A stretch of 7,872 nucleotides of DNA from assembly GCA_900543105.1 (NCBI GenBank), contig UQQA01000119.1, positions 1-7,872 on the forward strand, given 5' to 3'. The notes under the pieces were generated by a model. It saw only the letters and a list, made by a program, of their open reading frames with translations, was not told the DNA's origin and made no database searches. Made by a program: the position numbers and the translations under genes. The DNA comes from an uncultured Ruminococcus sp. GTDB lineage: Bacteria > Bacillota > Clostridia > Oscillospirales > Ruminococcaceae. Of this stretch, positions 1 through 4,346 are shown piece by piece. The stretch's first letter is position 1, and every line of letters begins with the position of its first letter.

Positions 1-9
1 AAAACATAA

Positions 10-52
10 AGACAGTTCGTTAGTGCCATCCTGTCTATAAACAAAACCAGGA
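10..52 (+). promoter_or_regulatory. preQ1-I riboswitch aptamer (candidate)
   Basis: Seen: a 6-bp stem P1 (10-15 AGACAG with 31-36 CTGTCT) closes a 15-base loop (16-30) beginning TTCG. It is followed by an A-rich tail (37-52, core AAACAAAACCAGG). This is the layout of a class I (preQ1-I) H-type pseudoknot aptamer. The tail closely resembles my recollection of the Thermoanaerobacter tengcongensis aptamer tail. C30, directly before the 3' strand of P1, sits where the ligand-pairing cytosine lies in known preQ1-I aptamers. Pseudoknot P2 would pair loop bases around 21-23 (TAG) with tail bases around 48-50 (CAG), with an A-A mismatch also present in the T. tengcongensis version as I recall it. Context strongly supports the call, because the leader precedes the full preQ1 synthesis operon. 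The exact P2 register and subtype are uncertain. Confidence 0.82.
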
Positions 53-81
53 CATCATAAACCGTTAAATTCAGGGTATGG
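26..81 (+). promoter_or_regulatory. Predicted antiterminator pairing of the preQ1 switch
   Basis: Seen: 26-33 (CCATCCTG) is complementary to 72-75 (CAGG) plus 78-81 (ATGG), leaving a 2-base bulge (76-77, GT). The pairing uses C30 and the 3' strand of P1, and it also uses the 5' strand of the terminator hairpin. It therefore excludes both the ligand-bound aptamer and the terminator. Inference: without preQ1 this pairing forms and transcription reads into queD. With preQ1 bound, P1 is locked, the bases at 72-81 are freed, and the terminator forms. No structure prediction was run. Confidence 0.6.
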
Positions 82-105
82 TGTTCGCCATACCCTTTTA
101 TTATT
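74..105 (+). terminator. Intrinsic terminator in the operon leader (riboswitch expression platform)
   Basis: Seen: a perfect 8-bp stem, 74-81 (GGGTATGG) with 88-95 (CCATACCC), and a 6-base loop TGTTCG. It is followed at once by a T-rich run (96-105, TTTTATTATT). It lies between the aptamer and the queD ribosome binding site, as expected for a conditional transcription terminator. The in-frame ATG at 78 lies inside this stem and is not a believable start. Confidence 0.85.
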
Positions 106-106
106 C

Positions 107-112
107 AGGGAG
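107..112 (+). promoter_or_regulatory. Ribosome binding site deciding the queD start
   Basis: AGGGAG lies 7 bases before the ATG at 120 and just beyond the leader terminator. It fixes the queD start at 120 rather than at the in-frame ATG at 78, which would add 14 residues that do not resemble a QueD N-terminus. Confidence 0.8.
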
Positions 113-119
113 AAAAGCT

Positions 120-545
120 ATGTATATACTTAAAACCGAAGCTTCGTTCGACAGCGCACATTTTTTGAGCGGCTATGACGGAAAATGCTCAAATCTTCAC
201 GGTCACCGCTGGAAGATAGAAATTGAAATTGAGAGCGATGAACTTGTTCAGGACGGTCAGTGCCGCGGAATGATAGTCGATTTCGGCGACTTGAAGAATG
301 ACTTAAAAAATCTTGCCGATTCGTTCGACCATGCTTTTATATATGAAAAAGGTTCGCTCAAAGAAACGACTATCGCCGCTCTTAAAGATGAAAACTTCCG
401 ACTTATCGAAGTTGATTTCCGACCGACCGCGGAGAATTTCTCAAAATATTTTTACGATGTAATGCAGAACAAGGGTTACAAGGTGAAAACCTTAACAGTA
501 TATGAAACCCCGAACAACTGCGCTTGCTACTGCGGAAAGGACTGA
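120..545 (+). CDS. queD: 6-carboxy-5,6,7,8-tetrahydropterin synthase QueD
   Basis: Cytoplasmic zinc enzyme of the PTPS/QueD family. It converts dihydroneopterin triphosphate into 6-carboxy-5,6,7,8-tetrahydropterin, the second step from GTP to preQ1. The 141-residue product has the usual family length. Visible signatures are FDSAHFL near the N-terminus, then CSNLHGH, giving candidate zinc ligands His14, His27 and His29 and catalytic Cys23. Asp70-His71 (FDHAF) and Glu129 in VYETPNN complete the expected active site. PTAEN at 102-106 is the typical QueD helix motif. The start at 120 is chosen for its AGGGAG site and family-like N-terminus (MYILKTEASF). An oddity is the cysteine-rich tail (Cys134, Cys136, Cys138), where I recall serine/alanine being usual. 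First gene of the operon, directly under the predicted preQ1 switch; queE starts 4 bases after its stop. Confidence 0.95.
   Translation: MYILKTEASFDSAHFLSGYDGKCSNLHGHRWKIEIEIESDELVQDGQCRGMIVDFGDLKNDLKNLADSFDHAFIYEKGSLKETTIAALKDENFRLIEVDFRPTAENFSKYFYDVMQNKGYKVKTLTVYETPNNCACYCGKD
537..541 (+). promoter_or_regulatory. Ribosome binding site deciding the queE GTG start
   Basis: AAGGA at the very end of queD lies 8 bases before the GTG at 550. The alternative in-frame ATG at 502, inside queD, has no comparable site and would add 16 residues (MKPRTTALATAERTDN) that merely reread the queD 3' end. Confidence 0.7.
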
Positions 546-549
546 TAAC

Positions 550-1218
550 GTGGCTAAATTTGAAGTTGTCGAAAAATTTGTCAGCATAAACGGCGAAGGA
601 CAAAGAGCAGGACAGCTTGCTGTTTTCATTCGTTTCAAAGGCTGCAACCTCAACTGCGGATACTGCGATACGAAATGGGCAAATGAACCGTCTGCGCCGT
701 TTGAATCAATGAGTGAAAATGAAATTTATGATTATATCAAATCAACAGGTGTAAAGAATGTCACCCTTACAGGTGGTGAACCTTTGCTACGTGATAATAT
801 AGGAACACTGCTTGAACGTCTTGGCGAGGACAATTCGCTCAATATTGAGATAGAAACCAACGGAAGCGTTCTCATTGAACCGTATGCAAGTATTGTTAAG
901 CGTCCAAGCTTTACACTTGATTACAAGCTTGGCGGAAGCGGAATGGAACAATTTATGAAAACCGAGAACTATAAGTTTTTACAAAAATGCGATACTGTAA
1001 AATTTGTTGTTTCTTCCGTGAGTGATCTTGAACGTGCTGTCGAGATAGTCAAAGAATATGAACTCGATAAAAAGTGCGGTGTATATCTTAGTGCTGTTTT
1101 CAGCAAAATCGAACCTGCCGATATCGTTTCATTCATGATAGATAAGAATTTGAACAATGTAAATTTGCAATTACAGATGCATAAATTTATATGGGATCCG
1201 AACAAGCGGGGTGTTTAA
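550..1218 (+). CDS. queE: 7-carboxy-7-deazaguanine synthase QueE (radical SAM)
   Basis: Radical SAM enzyme that contracts 6-carboxy-tetrahydropterin to 7-carboxy-7-deazaguanine (CDG), using a [4Fe-4S] cluster, SAM and Mg2+. From the GTG at 550 the product is 222 residues, a normal QueE length. Seen: the N-terminal SINGEGQRAGQ segment typical of QueE; the cluster motif Cys32-x3-Cys36-x2-Cys39 followed by DTKW; TGGEP at 74-78 (SAM binding); ETNGS at 102-106; and the C-terminal signature LQMHKFIWDPNKRGV. The cluster spacing is the canonical CX3CX2C, not the long insert seen in some QueE proteins. The start is GTG, chosen for its Shine-Dalgarno spacing and family-like N-terminus. Translationally close to both neighbours: 4 bases after queD, and its stop codon directly abuts the folE ATG. 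Confidence 0.95.
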   Translation: MAKFEVVEKFVSINGEGQRAGQLAVFIRFKGCNLNCGYCDTKWANEPSAPFESMSENEIYDYIKSTGVKNVTLTGGEPLLRDNIGTLLERLGEDNSLNIEIETNGSVLIEPYASIVKRPSFTLDYKLGGSGMEQFMKTENYKFLQKCDTVKFVVSSVSDLERAVEIVKEYELDKKCGVYLSAVFSKIEPADIVSFMIDKNLNNVNLQLQMHKFIWDPNKRGV

Positions 1219-1809
1219 ATGAAAAAAGAATTTGACTATGAAGCTATAAAGGAGCATATTCGCGGAATTCTCGTTGCTCTTGGCGAAGATCCCGACAGAG
1301 AGGGACTTCGTGAAACTCCTGATCGTGTTGCAAGAATGTACGGCGAGGTTTTCGAGGGTCTTCGATACTCAAATGCAGAAATTGCGGAAATGTTCAATAA
1401 ATCATTTGAGGACGGATTTTCAAGGCACAGCGACGATATCGTTCTTGTAAAGGATATCGAAGTTTTCTCCTACTGCGAACATCACATGGCACTGATGTAT
1501 GATATGAAAGTATCTGTTGCTTATATTCCTAACGGAAAGGTTCTTGGCTTATCAAAAATTGCCAGAATTGCCGATATGGCTGCAAAGCGTTTGCAGCTTC
1601 AGGAACGTCTTGGCGCAGATATTGCGGAGATCATCACTCTTGCAAGCGGTTCTCACGATGTTGCTGTTATAATTGAAGCAAACCACAGTTGTATGACAGC
1701 AAGAGGAATAAAAAAGCCGGGTGCAAAGACTGTTTCGACCACTTTCAGAGGACGTTTTGAAACCGAAGCCGCACTTCAGAACAGACTTTTTATGCAGATG
1801 AAAATGTAA
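1219..1809 (+). CDS. folE: GTP cyclohydrolase I, FolE
   Basis: Catalyses GTP to 7,8-dihydroneopterin triphosphate plus formate, the entry step for both folate and queuosine. The 196-residue length fits the bacterial type I enzyme. Seen: the N-terminal helix region with DPDREGLRETPDRVARMY; YCEHH with zinc ligands Cys86 and His89 and catalytic His88; the conserved run AYIPNGKVLGLSKIARI (101-117); LQLQERL (125-131); and HSCMTARG with His156 and zinc ligand Cys158. The residues after CEHH read MALMYD, where many family members carry LLPF-like residues; the catalytic set is intact, so activity is expected. The ATG immediately follows the queE stop, with a purine-rich GCGGGGTG element upstream, which suggests translational coupling. 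Its place between queE and queC suggests a copy supplying the queuosine pathway. Whether it also serves folate synthesis cannot be told from this window. Confidence 0.95.
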   Translation: MKKEFDYEAIKEHIRGILVALGEDPDREGLRETPDRVARMYGEVFEGLRYSNAEIAEMFNKSFEDGFSRHSDDIVLVKDIEVFSYCEHHMALMYDMKVSVAYIPNGKVLGLSKIARIADMAAKRLQLQERLGADIAEIITLASGSHDVAVIIEANHSCMTARGIKKPGAKTVSTTFRGRFETEAALQNRLFMQMKM

Positions 1810-1849
1810 TGATATTATAGCCCCACAAAATTTATAAAGGAGAATAACT

Positions 1850-2530
1850 ATGAAAGCACTTGTTTTATTCAGCGGCGGCGTTGACAGCACGACCTGCCTT
1901 GCGCTTGCTATTGACAGATACGGAAAGGATAATGTTGTTGCACTCTCCGTTTCTTATGGTCAGAAGCACACAAAAGAAGTTGAAGCTGCTGACAAAATTG
2001 CCAAACACTATGGAGTTGAGTTTATTAAGCTTGACCTTTCGGAAATGTTCAGGTTCTCGGACTGCTCGCTGTTGCAGCATTCCGACAAGGAAGTTCCGCA
2101 TGAAAGCTATGCTGAACAGCTTAAAGAAACCAACGGTTCGCCCGTTTCGACCTATGTTCCGTTCAGAAACGGTCTTTTCATCGCTTCTGCGGCAAGCATC
2201 GCCTTGTCTAAGGGCTGCGGCGTTATTCTTTATGGCGCTCACGCTGATGATGCGGCAGGAAACGCTTATCCCGACTGCTCTGAGGTGTTCAACAATGCTA
2301 TGAATACAGCCGTTTGGGAGGGCAGCGGTCATCAGGTCAAGGTCGAAGCTCCTTTCGTTGGAATGAACAAGGCAGGAGTTGTTAAAAAAGGACTTGAACT
2401 CGGTGTTCCTTACGAACTTACTTGGAGCTGCTATGAGGGTCACAACAAGCCATGCGGCGTATGCGGAACTTGCATCGACCGACAGAAAGCATTTGAAGCA
2501 AACGGCGTTACCGATCCACTTTTAATGTAA
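1850..2530 (+). CDS. queC: 7-cyano-7-deazaguanine (preQ0) synthase QueC
   Basis: ATP-dependent enzyme that converts CDG and ammonia to preQ0 (7-cyano-7-deazaguanine). The 226-residue length is typical. Seen: the N-terminal PP-loop SGGVDSTT (8-15) of the adenine nucleotide alpha-hydrolase fold; the family block TYVPFRNG (101-108); HADDAAGNAYPDC (131-143); and a C-terminal zinc site formed by Cys194, Cys202, Cys205 and Cys208 (TWSCYEG then PCGVCGTC). The ATG at 1850 has an AAAGGAG site at 1836-1842, 7 bases upstream. The 40-base gap after folE is the longest inside the operon. It holds this binding site and no hairpin I can see, so I read it as co-transcribed rather than separately promoted. 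Confidence 0.96.
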   Translation: MKALVLFSGGVDSTTCLALAIDRYGKDNVVALSVSYGQKHTKEVEAADKIAKHYGVEFIKLDLSEMFRFSDCSLLQHSDKEVPHESYAEQLKETNGSPVSTYVPFRNGLFIASAASIALSKGCGVILYGAHADDAAGNAYPDCSEVFNNAMNTAVWEGSGHQVKVEAPFVGMNKAGVVKKGLELGVPYELTWSCYEGHNKPCGVCGTCIDRQKAFEANGVTDPLLM

Positions 2531-2543
2531 AGGAGAACGAAAA

Positions 2544-3041
2544 ATGACAGGAAGAAATACCGAAGAAACTCAGGGCATTACACTCCTCGGAAATCAGAAA
2601 ACCAAGTACCCTACCGACTATGACCCAAACGTGCTTGAAACATTCGTAAACAAGCATCAGGACAACGATTATTTCGTAAAATTCAACTGTCCCGAATTTA
2701 CAAGCCTTTGCCCTATCACGGGACAGCCTGATTTTGCAACGATATATATTTCCTACGTTCCGTCCGTTAAAATGGTAGAAAGTAAATCATTGAAGCTTTA
2801 TCTTTACAGCTTCCGCAACCACGGTGATTTTCATGAGGACTGTATGAACATCATTATGAAAGACCTTATCAAGCTTATGGATCCCAAGTATATTGAAGTG
2901 TGGGGCAAATTCACTCCCCGAGGCGGCATTTCCATCGACCCTTACTGCAACTACGGCAAAAAAGGTACGATGTGGGAACAGGTCGCAGTTGACAGACTTA
3001 CACATCACGATCTTTATCCCGAAAAAGTCGATAACAGATAA
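2544..3041 (+). CDS. queF: NADPH-dependent preQ0 reductase QueF (YkvM type)
   Basis: Reduces the nitrile of preQ0 to the amine preQ1 with NADPH, the last step before insertion into tRNA by Tgt. At 165 residues this is the short, unimodular Bacillus-type QueF of the tunnelling fold, not the two-domain proteobacterial form. Seen: SLCPITGQPDF with catalytic Cys56 (forms the thioimide with preQ0) and Asp63; the QueF motif ESKSLK (79-84); FRNHGDFHED with His98-Glu99; and a C-terminal FTPRGGISIDPY segment. AAGGAG at 2530-2535 overlaps the queC stop and lies 8 bases before the ATG. Last gene of the operon, followed by a strong terminator. No tgt, queA, queG/queH or transporter gene is in the window, so tRNA insertion and later steps must be encoded elsewhere. 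Confidence 0.96.
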   Translation: MTGRNTEETQGITLLGNQKTKYPTDYDPNVLETFVNKHQDNDYFVKFNCPEFTSLCPITGQPDFATIYISYVPSVKMVESKSLKLYLYSFRNHGDFHEDCMNIIMKDLIKLMDPKYIEVWGKFTPRGGISIDPYCNYGKKGTMWEQVAVDRLTHHDLYPEKVDNR

Positions 3042-3045
3042 TAAT

Positions 3046-3088
3046 AAAAATGCGTGACTTTCATTCTGCGAAAGTCACGCATTTTTTT
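3046..3088. terminator. Bidirectional intrinsic terminator between convergent operons
   Basis: Seen: a perfect stem 3046-3061 with 3071-3086 (core TGCGTGACTTT / AAAGTCACGCA, extended by A-T pairs) and a 9-base loop CATTCTGCG. It has A5 on the left and T7 (3082-3088) on the right. Read rightward it ends the que operon 4 bases after the queF stop. Read leftward, the A5 tract becomes a U5 tract and ends the opposing operon. The TAA stop of the leftward serine-hydrolase gene (3087-3089 on the complement) overlaps the T-tract. Confidence 0.92.
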
Positions 3089-4322
3089 ATTCTGAAATAA
3101 GCTTGTTCAAATTATCTGCATATCGTGCGCAGTCATGGAAAAGCTGCGTTTTGATATTTGAAGAAGTGCTGCGTATGTAAAGTACAATAGCATACGGCGA
3201 ATCGGTATAGACAACAGCCGCCGCACCGAGGGTATAGAAATCGTCCTGAGGGAGAAAGCCGTATTTTTCGCAGACCGTGTATTCTTCAAGCTCGTCCGAG
3301 AAAAGATCATTATGCTCGCTGTTTGCAAGGAATTCCTTCATTAGCGCACCGTTCTGATGCTCCTCGTTGAAGAAATAAATATCCTTGAAGTAAACAGCGG
3401 TTTCTCTTGCAGTTAGCTTGAACCAGTAGTTGTCATCGGTCATTCGCTCGTCACGGTAAAGTCCCTCTGCAAGCTGATTGAAGCATTCATACCCGATATA
3501 ATTATAGAGCATTTTATATGCTGTATTGTCGCTATTTTCAATAGCAGCTTTCGCAAGTTCTTCAATGGTGAACTTTGTTCCGACAGGCTGATTATTGATA
3601 AGTTCAGAACTTGAATTGAGCATATCTTCGGTCATTTCATAGCTTTGAGTAAGGTCTGTTTCACTGCCGAGGACTGCTCTTATATAAGGTGCTTTGATGA
3701 TACTTGCCGCCGAAAATGAAACATCTGCGTTGTATTCGACCGATGCTCCGCTTTCAAGATTCACATACATAAATCCGGCGTCACCGTATTTTTTTATAAG
3801 TACATTGTAAAGATCGTCGAGGGCAGCACTTATCTCTTCATTATCGGTATCAATGCCCGATGTGATTATCGTTGAAGGTTCGCCCTCGGACATTGTTTCA
3901 AAATCAAAATGGGGTTCATCAACAAGAAGTGTTTGCGCAAGCTTCGGCGTTTCGGGTTCAGCAGGCTCGGTTTCGGTCACTGCCTCGGTCTGCTCCGCCG
4001 TTGTTTCCGCTTGCCGCTTTCCTCCGCTCGCTATTACCTTAACCACAGTATCACCCGGAGTATATGCTTCCTCGGGAGCGATGCTCTGCGAAAGGATAAC
4101 GCCCTTTTCATAGTCAGTATCATAGTCATATTCTACATCAAGCGTGAAAAATCTGCTGTAACAGCCGCTGACATCATCGACAGTATAACCGACGATCTTC
4201 GGCATTATCTCCTGCACATTGGCAGGCTTGCGAAAAATTATGATGCAAGCAACCACAACGAATGCTATCAGCGAAAGTATGATTATTATAACACTGACAA
4301 GCTTTTCATTTCTATTGTTCAT
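3087..4322 (-). CDS. Membrane-anchored PASTA / class A beta-lactamase-like serine hydrolase
   Basis: A 411-residue protein predicted to sit outside the membrane. Domains in order: a short charged N-terminus; one hydrophobic helix (about 8-30), an uncleaved anchor; one PASTA-like domain (about 38-99, MPKIVGYTVDD to VVKVIASGG); a Glu/Thr/Pro-rich linker (about 103-132); and a serine beta-lactamase-like domain (about 160-411, Pfam beta-lactamase2 style). Catalytic motifs: Ser207-Ile-Ile-Lys210 (SxxK), Ser264-Asp-Asn266 (SDN), and Lys353-Tyr-Gly355 where K-T/S-G is expected. No clear class A ExxN (Glu166) motif is visible about 36 residues after SDN. PASTA domains are known to bind peptidoglycan or muropeptides. 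A cell-wall peptidase, amidase or binding protein is more likely than a true antibiotic-degrading enzyme, but the substrate is unknown. The ATG is preceded at 7 bases by AAAAGGAGGG (complement of 4330-4339). It lies 24 bases after the permease stop, so it is probably the last gene of that operon. Confidence 0.85.
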   Translation of the reverse strand: MNNRNEKLVSVIIIILSLIAFVVVACIIIFRKPANVQEIMPKIVGYTVDDVSGCYSRFFTLDVEYDYDTDYEKGVILSQSIAPEEAYTPGDTVVKVIASGGKRQAETTAEQTEAVTETEPAEPETPKLAQTLLVDEPHFDFETMSEGEPSTIITSGIDTDNEEISAALDDLYNVLIKKYGDAGFMYVNLESGASVEYNADVSFSAASIIKAPYIRAVLGSETDLTQSYEMTEDMLNSSSELINNQPVGTKFTIEELAKAAIENSDNTAYKMLYNYIGYECFNQLAEGLYRDERMTDDNYWFKLTARETAVYFKDIYFFNEEHQNGALMKEFLANSEHNDLFSDELEEYTVCEKYGFLPQDDFYTLGAAAVVYTDSPYAIVLYIRSTSSNIKTQLFHDCARYADNLNKLISE

Positions 4323-4346
4323 TAAAGTTCCCTCCTTTTGAAAAGA

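Noticed and set aside
1..9. A promoter for the que operon at the left edge.
   Set aside because: Only 9 bases precede the riboswitch P1 stem; no -35/-10 pair can be seen, so the promoter must lie outside the window.
78..119. In-frame upstream ATG extending queD by 14 residues, or a short leader peptide.
   Set aside because: The ATG sits inside the terminator stem, has no ribosome binding site, and the extension does not look like a QueD N-terminus. The ATG at 120 has a well-spaced AGGGAG.
1810..1849. A possible separate promoter or terminator between folE and queC.
   Set aside because: The 40 bases are A/T-rich but show no hairpin with a T-run and no convincing -35/-10 pair. The content is explained by the queC ribosome binding site.
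1860..2303. Long alternative frames overlapping queC on both strands.
   Set aside because: The same stretch encodes a full QueC with all motifs; the other frames are rich in Arg/Ser/Leu and match no domain I know.
3087..4322. Calling the PASTA-serine hydrolase a beta-lactamase resistance gene.
   Set aside because: The third motif is KYG, no ExxN is visible, and the membrane anchor plus PASTA domain point to a cell-wall role; fold similarity alone does not support resistance.
3853..4325. Plus-strand open frames opposite the serine hydrolase gene.
   Set aside because: They lie antisense to a gene with intact domains and a strong ribosome binding site, and their translations look like shadow sequence.
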